Shown: positions 51,694-60,507 of the stretch, piece by piece
Position numbering within the stretch: the first letter of the stretch is position 1
Layout of the letters: every line of letters starts with the position of its first letter
DNA from: Lentibacillus halodurans
GTDB taxonomy: Bacteria > Bacillota > Bacilli > Bacillales > Amphibacillaceae
DNA length: 64,000 bases
Assembly (NCBI RefSeq): GCF_900112045.1
Contig: NZ_FOJW01000003.1
Coordinates: forward strand, 94,948-158,947
Direction of reading: 5' to 3'
Translations under genes and position numbers: made by a program
Notes under the pieces: generated by a model
Seen by the model: the letters and a program-made list of their open reading frames with translations, nothing else
What the model was told of the DNA's origin: nothing
Databases searched by the model: none

Positions 51694-53967
51694 ATGCCTG
51701 TTAAAGAATTTGAGAACAAGAAAGGTAATGTAACAGCCAGAGCGTTTTATCAGGAATACCAAAAAGTGCGTAATGCATTATTTACGCATTTACTGGAACA
51801 AAACGGGCAATGGCGTGAACGTGTTCTTGTTGACAAGACACAGAGAATTATCGACCGGGTGTTATTCATTTGTTTTGCTGAAAATTATAAGCTGATACCT
51901 CAAAATGTGTTCAGAGGCATTGTCGAGACGGCACAACATACATTTAATACGGATAGTACCGATCTGTGGGAAGAATTGAAAGGTCTGTTCCGTTCAATTG
52001 AAAAAGGCCATTCGGAAATGGTGATCAGTCAGTTAAACCTCAAGTTGTTTCGAAAAGATGATGTTTTAGATCAGTTGGTTATCACGGATCGAATTTTTCC
52101 TGTATTTGGAACGATGACTAAATTTGATTTTGCTGCAGATCTCGACTTCAGTTTACTTGGTTACATCCTTGAACAATCGATCAGTGATGTGGAAGAAATG
52201 CAGGCAGGGATGACGGGTGAAAATTATGAACCTCAGCAGGGAAAGCGTAAGAAAAATGGCATATATTATACGTCTTCCGGTATTACCAGGTTGCTGCTGC
52301 AGGAGACATTACTGAATTGGATTGAAGACAGAAAACGGGAAGTAGATGAAAGGGCAGCCGGAGAGGGTTCGGAACAGCATACTGAATTGAACCGGATGTT
52401 ACTGCAGCAGTTGAAATCGGTTAAAATTCTCGACCCGGCTGCAGGCAGTGGCGCTTTCCTGAATACGGCTTATGATTTGTTGAAGAACCAGTGGGATAAA
52501 GTGAATAAAAACACGTCAGAAACGATGCCAGCAAATGTAAATATCGTAACGGAAAATTTGTTCGGTGTTGAACTGGACGAGAACAGCCTTGAATTGGCTA
52601 AATTGTCTTTATGGCTTAAAACGGCAGATAAAAAGACTTATTGGCCATTGCTAGATGGTAATCTGAAAACAGGCAATGCCATTATTGATCAACAGGTTAT
52701 TACGGAACGGGCATTTGACTGGCATCAGGAATTTCCGGCTATTATGGATGATGGCGGCTTTGATGTAATTATTGGCAATCCCCCGTATGTTTTTGCGCGA
52801 AATGAAGGGTTCACAAAGGCAGAGAAAAATTATTTTAACAGTTATTACGATCTGACGGAATATCAGATTAATACATATTTATTATTCATTGAACGATCTT
52901 ATTATTTGCTGAAACAGGGAGGGTGGCTTGGTTTTATTGTTCCGAACAACCTGCTGACAATTGATTCATGCAGAAAAATGCGACGGTTTCTGCTGGAACA
53001 AACCGGCAATCTGAAAATGATTAATATACATCACCGCATGTTTGAACAGGCAGATGTCGATACATGTTTGCTTATTTTCCAGAAAACCGAGCCAACCACC
53101 GTTAAGCTGGGGGAATATGTCAACGAACATGTCGAAATCGTTGCTGAAGTGGAACCAAAGGTATTGCTGGATGAGCAAAGCATCATCAATATTTCGCTGA
53201 TGAAACATAAACGAGTTCTCGATGTGATGAACAAGATTGAAAATGAAAATCTGAAATTAGGTACCGTCGCAACGGTGAAATCAGGGCTGGTTGCCTATGA
53301 AGTTGGCAGGGGCACTCCGCCTCAAACGAGATTCATGAAAGAAAACAGGGTTTATCACAGTGATTGTCAGGTTGATGACACATATTGGATGTATCTGGAG
53401 GGGCGGGATGTCTGCCGTTATTCGATTGCGTGGGGCGGAAGCTGGCTCAAATATGGCCCGAATCTGGCCGCAAGACGACATGAGAAAATTTTTACGGCAC
53501 CTAGAATATTAGTCCGACAAATTCCATCCAAGTTAAAATATGCAATCAACGCGGTATACACCGAAAGAAAAATGCTGAATGACCGTAATTCCAATAATAT
53601 TGTCGATTTCCAAAAAGATCCCTTGTTTTTGCTGGGTGTGATCAATTCCAAGATTATAACATTCTGGTTTATTCATAAATTTGATAAGTTCCAGCGCAAA
53701 ACGTTTCCGCAATTTAAGGTGAAGGATCTGAAAATGTTTCCTGTACCTGATGTGTCAGAAAAGGAAATGCAGCAGATATCAGAAGCGGTGGATCAAATGC
53801 TGCACGTCCAGCGTCAGAAAGGGGAAACTTTGCATCCTACGGGCAGATTAATCCAAAAAGAACAGCAATTAAACGAAAAAATCGACAGATATGCAGTAGC
53901 GGCGTTCGGTTTGAGTGCGGAGGAAGTTCAGCTAATTGATGCCCATTTAGCGGAATTTCTGGAATAA
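51694..53967 (+). CDS. Eco57I-like N6-adenine DNA methyltransferase, no nuclease domain seen
   Basis: About 757 residues. An N-terminal helical region (1-190) leads to the methyltransferase core: ILDPAAGSGAFLNTAYDLL (SAM site), FGVELDENSLELAKLSLWL and the catalytic DVIIGNPPYVF. The C-terminal third (KSGLVAYEVGRG, EGRDVCRY, FPQFKVKDLKMFPVPD) is a TaqI-like target-recognition domain. Type IIG enzymes carry a PD-(D/E)XK nuclease ahead of this; none is visible here, and the region upstream is a promoter-like gap. ATG 51694 is chosen because GAGGGTGATAGG precedes it. Confidence 0.88.
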   Translation: MPVKEFENKKGNVTARAFYQEYQKVRNALFTHLLEQNGQWRERVLVDKTQRIIDRVLFICFAENYKLIPQNVFRGIVETAQHTFNTDSTDLWEELKGLFRSIEKGHSEMVISQLNLKLFRKDDVLDQLVITDRIFPVFGTMTKFDFAADLDFSLLGYILEQSISDVEEMQAGMTGENYEPQQGKRKKNGIYYTSSGITRLLLQETLLNWIEDRKREVDERAAGEGSEQHTELNRMLLQQLKSVKILDPAAGSGAFLNTAYDLLKNQWDKVNKNTSETMPANVNIVTENLFGVELDENSLELAKLSLWLKTADKKTYWPLLDGNLKTGNAIIDQQVITERAFDWHQEFPAIMDDGGFDVIIGNPPYVFARNEGFTKAEKNYFNSYYDLTEYQINTYLLFIERSYYLLKQGGWLGFIVPNNLLTIDSCRKMRRFLLEQTGNLKMINIHHRMFEQADVDTCLLIFQKTEPTTVKLGEYVNEHVEIVAEVEPKVLLDEQSIINISLMKHKRVLDVMNKIENENLKLGTVATVKSGLVAYEVGRGTPPQTRFMKENRVYHSDCQVDDTYWMYLEGRDVCRYSIAWGGSWLKYGPNLAARRHEKIFTAPRILVRQIPSKLKYAINAVYTERKMLNDRNSNNIVDFQKDPLFLLGVINSKIITFWFIHKFDKFQRKTFPQFKVKDLKMFPVPDVSEKEMQQISEAVDQMLHVQRQKGETLHPTGRLIQKEQQLNEKIDRYAVAAFGLSAEEVQLIDAHLAEFLE

Positions 53968-54049
53968 AAAGTTTTAAGGCTGGTTCATTTTCTGATATCA
54001 ATAATTTTTGTGCTATAATGATATGTGAAATGAAAAGGAGTGATTGGCT

Positions 54050-54381
54050 GTGGGCTCGGAAATTCGGCAAGGGAGAAGACGTTAAATGCACTGAAAAATA
54101 TACTTCTTCAATCGCTTCAGGGTGTCCCTGTAAATGTATACCTGTTTGGGTCATAGGCGGGATACGCAGAGAAACGAACTTCTGATATTGATATTGCATT
54201 GCAGTCCAGCAGAGAAATACCTATTGCCGAAACGGTTGAGCCTCGTGAAGAAATTAAAGCGTCCACATTACCATACCATGTGGACCTGGTGAATTTAGAC
54301 AGGGCTAGTCCTGCTTTGGTGAAAAAAGTAGAGGATGATGGGATTTTATGGAAAGGCTGCGAGAACGAATGGAAAACGTAA
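54050..54381 (+). pseudogene. MNT nucleotidyltransferase (minimal), nonsense mutant
   Basis: The frame reads ...LQSLQGVPVNVYLFGS-stop-AGYAEKRTSDIDIALQSS..., that is, the GS-X-D-X-D nucleotidyltransferase motif with a TAG at 54153-54155 or close by in place of an arginine codon. The rest (PYHVDLVNLDRASPALVKKV) is intact to 54381. The start is unclear. Minimal nucleotidyltransferases are the antitoxin partner of HEPN proteins; the HEPN remnant overlaps its 3' end. Confidence 0.75.
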
Positions 54382-54707
54382 ACCGAACGTTAACAGCTTT
54401 TCATGAGCTGGTTGTTAATGATCCTTCTACCATTGAACGGGATGCCGCCATTCAACGGTTTAAGTTCAGTTTTGAAGCATGCTGGAAAACCGGCAAGCAA
54501 TTTTCATTTGATATCGAAGGATTGGATATAGGCTCGTCAAAAGGCGTTATTCACTCGTCTCGGGAGGTTTGTGTTTTATCTGAGGAAGAATCCATACTTG
54601 GTTTATAGATGGCAGATGACCGAAACATGACCGTGCATATGTATAATGAGAATCTGGCAATGGCGATTTATGAAAAGCTGCCAAACTATCTATCATCTTT
54701 TATATGA
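54348..54707 (+). pseudogene. HEPN-type nucleotidyltransferase substrate-binding protein, nonsense mutant
   Basis: MERLRERMENVNRTLTAFHELV then RDAAIQRFKFSFEACWKTGKQF is a HI0074-type HEPN helical protein. A TAG at 54606-54608 interrupts it, after which the family C-terminus MADDRNMTVHMYNENLAMAIY continues in frame to 54707. One base change would restore it. In active pairs the HEPN protein is an RNase or binding partner inhibited by its MNT neighbour. Confidence 0.8.
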
Positions 54708-54761
54708 GTGAATTGATCGTATGGTAGCCGTATTCAATAAATAAAAGAGAGAGGAGTCATT

Positions 54762-55820
54762 ATGATGAATACATACCCAAATGTTACCGAAACCAAAGAA
54801 CTGATTAAAGATATCGTTTCGATTCCAAGTCCATCCGGCTACACGGAAAAGGTTATTCAATTTGTTGAACAGAAACTAAACCAGTGGCAGGTCGAAACAA
54901 AACGAAATAATAAAGGCGGCCTGATTGCGACGATTCCCGGAGAGCATGATACGGAACACCGTATGCTAACGGCACATGTAGACACACTTGGTGCGATGGT
55001 CAAGGAAATTAAAAGCAATGGACGACTCCGTTTGGATTTAATCGGCGGCTTCAAGTATAACGCAATTGAAGGGGAATATTGCGAAGTTCACACGTCTGAT
55101 GGACAAACTTATACTGGTACTATCCTGATGCATCAGACATCTGTTCACGTGTATAAAAACGCCGGGGATGCGAAACGAAACCAGGAAAATATGGAAGTTC
55201 GGATTGATGCCCAAGCTGAAACCGCAGAAGACATCCGAGAACTGGGTATTGAAGTGGGTGATTTTGTTTCGTTTGATCCACGTGTCCAATTGACCGGCAA
55301 TGGTTTCATTAAATCCCGTCATTTGGATGATAAAGCCAGTGTCGCCATCCTGCTGCAGTTGATTAAAAGGCTTAAAGAAGAAAACAAACACCTTCCATAT
55401 ACCACTCACTTTCTGATTTCCAACAATGAGGAAATTGGCTATGGCGGCAATTCCAACATCACATCGGAAACGGTTGAATATTTGGCGGTTGATATGGGTG
55501 CCATGGGAGACGGGCAATCAACCGATGAATATACGGTCTCCATCTGTGTCAAAGATGCTAGCGGCCCATACCATTACGGATTGCGTCAAAACCTTACTGA
55601 ATTGGCGAAAACAAATGAAATCGGCTATCAATTGGACATTTACCCTTATTATGGTTCGGATGCTTCAGCAGCCATTCGAGCGGGAAATGATATTGTCCAT
55701 GGGCTGATCGGGCCAGGGATTGACTCGTCCCACGCCTATGAACGGACACATGAGACATCACTGGAAAATACAGAAAAATTGCTGTATTATTATGTTCTTT
55801 CAGAAATGGTATCGAAATAA
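54762..55820 (+). CDS. M42 family metallopeptidase
   Basis: A 352-residue aminopeptidase or glucanase-like hydrolase of the M42 family. LTAHVDTLGAMV has the first metal His/Asp, KSRHLDDKASVAILLQL the bridging Asp, and ISNNEEIGYGGNSN the catalytic Glu pair. Members are cytoplasmic oligomers that trim peptides. AGAGAGGAG precedes the two ATG codons (54762, 54765). It ends at a bidirectional terminator shared with the hemolysin III gene. Confidence 0.92.
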   Translation: MMNTYPNVTETKELIKDIVSIPSPSGYTEKVIQFVEQKLNQWQVETKRNNKGGLIATIPGEHDTEHRMLTAHVDTLGAMVKEIKSNGRLRLDLIGGFKYNAIEGEYCEVHTSDGQTYTGTILMHQTSVHVYKNAGDAKRNQENMEVRIDAQAETAEDIRELGIEVGDFVSFDPRVQLTGNGFIKSRHLDDKASVAILLQLIKRLKEENKHLPYTTHFLISNNEEIGYGGNSNITSETVEYLAVDMGAMGDGQSTDEYTVSICVKDASGPYHYGLRQNLTELAKTNEIGYQLDIYPYYGSDASAAIRAGNDIVHGLIGPGIDSSHAYERTHETSLENTEKLLYYYVLSEMVSK

Positions 55821-55823
55821 AAA

Positions 55824-55864
55824 AGAAGCGTGCAGGTTCTTAAGGGAATCTGCACGCTTCTTTT
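55824..55864. terminator. Bidirectional terminator between M42 peptidase and hemolysin III genes
   Basis: AAGAAGCGTGCAG(GTT) pairs with (AAT)CTGCACGCTTCTT, with A-run and T-run at the two ends. Confidence 0.9.
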
Positions 55865-56511
55865 CAAAGCACATACCCATATACACAGATAAAATGAAAC
55901 AGACTGCCGATCAAAATGAATATATGAAAAATCTCATGAAATCCCATATGTTTGAACGTCAGAAACGTTGGCTTCAGCCAGTAAATAAATGCTCCAATCG
56001 TGTAAAATATTCCGCCAAGAATAAGCATAGCCATGCCATTGCTGCCGATTATTGGTGCAAGAGAAGGGCTAAAGAAAATAGCAAGCCAGCCCATTGCAAC
56101 GTATAGGGCTGTCGATAACCATCTGGGGGCATGGAACCAGACCAGCTTAAAAACAACGCCCATCAATGCGATACTGTTAATGGCTGTAAACAATATCCAT
56201 CCTGTAGAGCCGCTTAAGCTGATCAGGCATAGTGGCGTATATGTTCCTGCAATCAACACAAAAATCATCGAGTGATCAATCCGTCGTAAAAATGCAATAA
56301 CATGATCTTTGGCAATAACCATATGATAGGTTGCCGAGGCGCTATATAATAATATCATGCTTACGCCGAATATGGTCACTGCTATGATGGCCAGTATTGA
56401 ATCTGCTGTCACCGAAGCCTTAATGATTAAAGCAATCAGCCCCACTAACGCCAAAACTGCTCCAAACAAATGTGTCAGTCCGTTAATCGGTTCACGAATA
56501 GAAACACCCAT
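55864..56511 (-). CDS. Hemolysin III family membrane protein (PAQR-like)
   Basis: A 215-residue, seven-helix membrane protein. REPINGLTHLFGAVLALVGL and SATYHMVIAKDHVIAFLRRIDHSMIF are the family's metal-binding histidine region, and GFHEIFHIFILIGSLFHFIC the C-terminal HxxxH pair. Related to YqfA of B. subtilis; the proteins are probably lipid-modifying or membrane-homeostasis factors rather than haemolysins. The upstream site is AAAGGTG. Confidence 0.92.
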   Translation of the reverse strand: MGVSIREPINGLTHLFGAVLALVGLIALIIKASVTADSILAIIAVTIFGVSMILLYSASATYHMVIAKDHVIAFLRRIDHSMIFVLIAGTYTPLCLISLSGSTGWILFTAINSIALMGVVFKLVWFHAPRWLSTALYVAMGWLAIFFSPSLAPIIGSNGMAMLILGGIFYTIGAFIYWLKPTFLTFKHMGFHEIFHIFILIGSLFHFICVYGYVL

Positions 56512-56652
56512 ACATTCAACACCTTTATTATTGTAAGTAGTTTTAAAAACTATATAATCATAATATACGTATTTTGTAATGTAGTCAATGATTTACTTTA
56601 GCCAATTCTTGGAGTATAATAAGTACAAAGAAGAACAATTGGAGTTTTTGAT

Positions 56653-57225
56653 ATGAAACGTATGGAAGAATTAGCTGAAAATCTGCATTTAAATAGCCAT
56701 CTCTCGCTGGAAGAGATACCGGATTTAAACTTATACATGGACCAAGTCATTCAATTGTTTGAACGTAAGTTTGCCGATACAAAGCGCAATGAAGATGATA
56801 AAGTGTTGACCAAAACCATGATCAATAACTACGCCAAAGGAAAATTATTTTTTCCGGTTGAAAATAAAAAATACACCAGAGAACACCTGATCCTAATAAG
56901 TATGATTTACCAGATGAAGGGCGCTTTATCCATCAATGATGTCAAGACGACGCTGGACAGGTTAAATGAAAAAGTGACGAATGATGGACTCGAACTGAAG
57001 GCTCTTTATCAACGGTATCTTCAGCTGATTGGGAACAATGCCGAAAAATTAAAAGAAGATATTCGGGATCATTATTATGAAGTTAATCAGGAAGTAGAAA
57101 CATTGGAAGATAAAGATGCGGAATATCTGGAACAATTACTGCTGATTGCAACGTTTACAAATATGAGTAATGACTATCGCAGAGCTGCAGAGAAGATGGT
57201 GGATGAACTCGGAAATCATCAGTAG
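56653..57225 (+). CDS. DUF1836 protein
   Basis: A 190-residue cytoplasmic protein. LNLYMDQVIQLFERKF and LTKTMINNYAKGKLFFP, then KYTREHLILISMIYQMKG, give the DUF1836 pattern, which looks like a MerR-type winged helix followed by a helical bundle. Function unknown in Bacilli. The start follows TTGGAG. It precedes the LLM oxidoreductase by 34 bases. Confidence 0.85.
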   Translation: MKRMEELAENLHLNSHLSLEEIPDLNLYMDQVIQLFERKFADTKRNEDDKVLTKTMINNYAKGKLFFPVENKKYTREHLILISMIYQMKGALSINDVKTTLDRLNEKVTNDGLELKALYQRYLQLIGNNAEKLKEDIRDHYYEVNQEVETLEDKDAEYLEQLLLIATFTNMSNDYRRAAEKMVDELGNHQ

Positions 57226-57259
57226 ATAGGATCAATTTTCATGAAAGAAGGCATACAAA

Positions 57260-58258
57260 TTGAAACTCAGCATACTGGACCAGTCACCCATTTCAACGGG
57301 AAGAACTGCACAGGAAGCATTAAATGCATCGGTTGAACTTGCCCGGTTAGCTGATGAGCTTGGCTATACACGCTATTGGATTGCCGAGCATCATGATGTT
57401 TCGGGGCTTGCCTGTCCCAATCCTGATGTAATGCTTGGCATGATAGGTTCGCGGACAGAACGTATCCGAATCGGTGCCGGCGCTGTCCTGCTGCCGCATT
57501 ATAAACCATACAGGGTGGCGGAAACCTATAATCTTTTGGAAACATTATACCCGGGGCGGATTGATTTAGGGATTGGACGGGCACCTGGAGGGTCTGCAGA
57601 AGCGTCGATGGCACTTTCCGGGAATTTTTTGGAAAATGTCCGGCAAATCCCTGAAAAGCTTGATGAATTGCTGCGGTTTTTACACCATGATTTTTCCGAA
57701 GACGATATGTATGCCAGAATTCTGCCAACACCTGTACCGGATCGTGCACCTCAGCCGTGGATGCTGGGAACAAGCGAAAAAAGTGCGATAGCCGCTGCTG
57801 AAAAAGGGTTGCCGTATACGTTCGGCCATTTCATGAGCGATCAGGACGGCCCAAGGATTATGCAGCATTATACGAAAAAACTTGCAGAACACCATCCTGA
57901 CAAAGTACCGAAGAAAATCGTGACGGTTTCGGTCATATGTGGGGAAACAACGGATGAAGCAAGGGACCTTGCCCTGAGCAATAAATTATGGTCCATTCAG
58001 CGTGATAAGGGGGAAGGCGACGGCAAGGTTCCAACGGTTTCGGAGGCAAAACATTATACTTACTCAGACGAAGAAAAAGAAAAGCTGCGAAATATGCGGG
58101 ACAAGTCAATTATCGGGAATCCGCACGAGGTAAAACAGCAGCTTGAACAGCTTCAGACATTATACGATGTGGACGAATGGATGATTGTAACGATTACCAA
58201 CAGTTACGAAGCTCGGAAACAATCGTATGAAATGATAGCAAAGAAAATGTTGAAGTGA
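57260..58258 (+). CDS. LLM class flavin-dependent oxidoreductase
   Basis: A 332-residue luciferase-like monooxygenase fold. It starts MKLSILDQSPISTGRTAQEAL and has RYWIAEHHDVSGLACPNP, the FMN-site GAGAVLLPHYKPYRVAE, LYPGRIDLGIGRAPG and GEPHEVKQQ-like (IGNPHEVKQQLEQL). Such proteins belong to the alkanal monooxygenase-like YhbW/YvbT group; the substrate is not known. TTG start 57260 with GAAGG ahead. A weak hairpin near 58335-58375 may end it. Confidence 0.9.
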   Translation: MKLSILDQSPISTGRTAQEALNASVELARLADELGYTRYWIAEHHDVSGLACPNPDVMLGMIGSRTERIRIGAGAVLLPHYKPYRVAETYNLLETLYPGRIDLGIGRAPGGSAEASMALSGNFLENVRQIPEKLDELLRFLHHDFSEDDMYARILPTPVPDRAPQPWMLGTSEKSAIAAAEKGLPYTFGHFMSDQDGPRIMQHYTKKLAEHHPDKVPKKIVTVSVICGETTDEARDLALSNKLWSIQRDKGEGDGKVPTVSEAKHYTYSDEEKEKLRNMRDKSIIGNPHEVKQQLEQLQTLYDVDEWMIVTITNSYEARKQSYEMIAKKMLK

Positions 58259-58468
58259 TAAATATTGAAAATCTTAGTAATGAGTTGATTGATTGCGCAA
58301 TTGTTGAAGTTGACAATTTTATAGCTGCATTTTAAGGGTGTTCCGTTTATCAGCGGTCACTCTTTTTTTGTGTTATACGCCTTAAGACCTAGTTCAAAAT
58401 ATGGCTCGGGATCATTACAAGGAAGCGATTTATTCGATATGATCAATGTAAGAAAGGAGGTGAGTTGC

Positions 58469-58822
58469 ATGAAGAAATTTATGTTGTTTGTCGGAGGATT
58501 GCTTGCATTTTTTATTTTGCTGGCAAACCTTGGACCGATGATATTGTTAGGTATCAGCATATGGCTGTTGTACGTGATCTTTAAGCAGTTTGTTAAAAGT
58601 GATTCTACAGCGGGTAAAATAGGTTGGATCATAGCCGGGATATTTGCACTTGCCATTGGGCTATCCAATATCTATGCGATAATCGGAGCTGCGGCTGCAT
58701 ATGCACTCTATTTAATTTACACAAGCTGGAAAAATGATGCTGGCGTATCTGTTGAACATGCAGTGGAAGAAAATGATCCATTCAAAAACTTTGAACGTCA
58801 ATGGGCGGAAATGAATCGATAA
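58469..58822 (+). CDS. liaI: LiaI-like membrane protein
   Basis: A 117-residue membrane protein with three to four hydrophobic segments, then a soluble acidic tail (EHAVEENDPFKNFERQWAEMNR). Position directly before a PspA/LiaH protein and the liaFSR genes, and small size, indicate LiaI, which anchors LiaH to the membrane on envelope damage. ATG 58469 has AAAGGAGGTGAG ahead; the longer start at 58370 is rejected. A LiaR-binding inverted repeat could not be confirmed. Confidence 0.78.
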   Translation: MKKFMLFVGGLLAFFILLANLGPMILLGISIWLLYVIFKQFVKSDSTAGKIGWIIAGIFALAIGLSNIYAIIGAAAAYALYLIYTSWKNDAGVSVEHAVEENDPFKNFERQWAEMNR

Positions 58823-58839
58823 TATCAAAGGAGTGATTT

Positions 58840-59472
58840 ATGATGACAAACATATTGACACGTATGAAAGATTCAGTTTCAGCAGATCTTCACAATATGC
58901 TGGATCAAAAGGAACAGAAAAACCCGATTGCAGCACTGAATCAATATTTGCGCCAGAGTGAACAGGAAAAAGAAAAAGTACGAAAACTGGTGGAGCGTCA
59001 ATATAAACTAAAGGATGAGTTTACACGAGAATACCATAAGGCACAGGATTTTGCCGATAAACGTTTGAAACAGGCAAATATCGCTGAAAAAGCCGGTGAA
59101 GAAGAGATGCATGCATTTGCAATAAAAGAGCACGAAGAATATCAAGTGCGGGCTGATCGAATGAAAACTTCCCGTGAAGAGGCCGTCCAGCAATTGGAAA
59201 CATTGGAACAGAAATATGAAGATATGAAGCACAAGTTGAAAGATATGCATTTGCGCCGGATGGAGTTGATGGGACGTGAGAACATAGCACATGCAAATCA
59301 CCAAATGAATAAAATTATAGAGGACACGTCGGATAGGCCTTTCTCCCGCTTTGAAGAAATGGAGCAGTACATTGAAGGGCTGGAATACAAAGTAAACAGT
59401 GCCTATTATCGCAGCACATTCGACAGTAAAATTGCCAAGCTTGAAAAAGAAATGCAAGAGAAGGAAAATTAA
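58840..59472 (+). CDS. liaH: PspA/IM30 family protein LiaH
   Basis: A 210-residue coiled-coil protein. ILTRMKDSVSADLHNMLDQ at the N-terminus and long heptad helices (EKEKVRKLVERQYKLKDEF..., EEEMHAFAIKEHEEY) are the PspA/LiaH pattern. It forms large rings that stabilise the membrane when antibiotics disturb the wall. AAAGGAGTG precedes the ATG; 17 bases after liaI. A copy of the dispersed repeat lies between it and liaF. Confidence 0.9.
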   Translation: MMTNILTRMKDSVSADLHNMLDQKEQKNPIAALNQYLRQSEQEKEKVRKLVERQYKLKDEFTREYHKAQDFADKRLKQANIAEKAGEEEMHAFAIKEHEEYQVRADRMKTSREEAVQQLETLEQKYEDMKHKLKDMHLRRMELMGRENIAHANHQMNKIIEDTSDRPFSRFEEMEQYIEGLEYKVNSAYYRSTFDSKIAKLEKEMQEKEN

Positions 59473-59552
59473 TTGAAGTTTTTCAGTTATACAGACATGT
59501 GAAGAAACATGCTATAATGAACAGGCGCAGTTGTTCTGCGTCTATTCTGCAT

Positions 59553-59758
59553 AAAGTGAAAACTTCATTTAACGGACGTATTTTCCGCTGAATGTTAGTT
59601 AAGCAGAATCGGACCTTTACGACGCACAGGACGTGTAGTGCCGGTAATGTGACAGGACGTCGCGTTATGATCGGCCTGGCAGTTGATCCCCCATCTAATC
59701 TCTTCGTAAATCCGAATATTTGAGATGGGAGTTTATTGCCAGTTACATGCGGGATAAG
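59553..59758 (+). repeat. Copy of the dispersed modular repeat between liaH and liaF
   Basis: Begins AAAGTGAAAACTTCATTTAACGGA, with the hairpin AACGGA...TCCGCT, then GTTAGTTAAGCAGAATCGGACC as in the array at 10880. After that it carries ACGACGCACAGGACG twice in part, GGCCTGGCAGTTGATCCCCCAT and ends CCAGTTACATGCGGGATAA, the blocks of the inverted copy at 42582. About 206 bases. It occupies most of the gap in which B. subtilis has liaG. Confidence 0.85.
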
Positions 59759-59778
59759 AAATGAAAGGAGGTCACTTC

Positions 59779-60507
59779 ATGCTTCAGCGTCTGTCGACAG
59801 ATACTTTTAACTGGATTTTGATTGTTGGAGTGATTCTCTTTGTCATAGAAGTTGCTTTTTTCCATGGCGGAATGATTGTATCGGCAATATTTTTAGGATT
59901 TTTTGTCTATATTGGATGGAAAAAATTCACGCAATTATGGGGCAAAGTCTTATTCTGGCTTGGTATTGTCGGGCTTATTTTTGCCATATTGAATATGCTG
60001 GCAGTTCGTTTTTTAATTTTGGCAGCTATTGTTTTATTTCTGATCAATTATTCAAAGTCAAAACAGGAAGCCGAACGTATACAGCCTGAACTCCCCGATG
60101 AAGTCGTGAATATGGATGAGATTATCCAGCTAAAACCGCTGTTTGATCATAAAGTATTTGGCGACCAGCATACATCCGATACATCTTATCAATGGCGGGA
60201 TATCAATATTCATGGAGCATTTGGCGATCGTATCATTGATCTGAGCAATACCGTCCTGCCAAATGATACAGCAGTTATTTCGGTTCGTCATATGGTTGGA
60301 AACATCATCATTTATGTGCCATATGAAGTGGAAGTAAGTGTACAACACAGTTCAATCTTTGGGCGTGTATATATATTAGGAAAACATCATTGGAAACTAA
60401 TGAATCAGTCGGTTTTATATCAAACAGCGCATTATGATACAACATTTCCCAGGGTGAAAATTGTTACATCATTGCTTTCTGGAGATATCGAGGTGAAGCG
60501 GATATGA
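59779..60507 (+). CDS. liaF: Envelope-stress inhibitor protein LiaF
   Basis: A 242-residue membrane protein. Four hydrophobic segments in the first 85 residues, then a soluble beta-rich part (GDRIIDLSNTVLPNDTAVISVRHMVGN, VPYEVEVSVQHSSIFG) typical of LiaF/VraT, the specific inhibitor of the LiaS kinase. ATG 59779 is nine bases after AAAGGAGG. Its last bases overlap the liaS start. Confidence 0.9.
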   Translation: MLQRLSTDTFNWILIVGVILFVIEVAFFHGGMIVSAIFLGFFVYIGWKKFTQLWGKVLFWLGIVGLIFAILNMLAVRFLILAAIVLFLINYSKSKQEAERIQPELPDEVVNMDEIIQLKPLFDHKVFGDQHTSDTSYQWRDINIHGAFGDRIIDLSNTVLPNDTAVISVRHMVGNIIIYVPYEVEVSVQHSSIFGRVYILGKHHWKLMNQSVLYQTAHYDTTFPRVKIVTSLLSGDIEVKRI

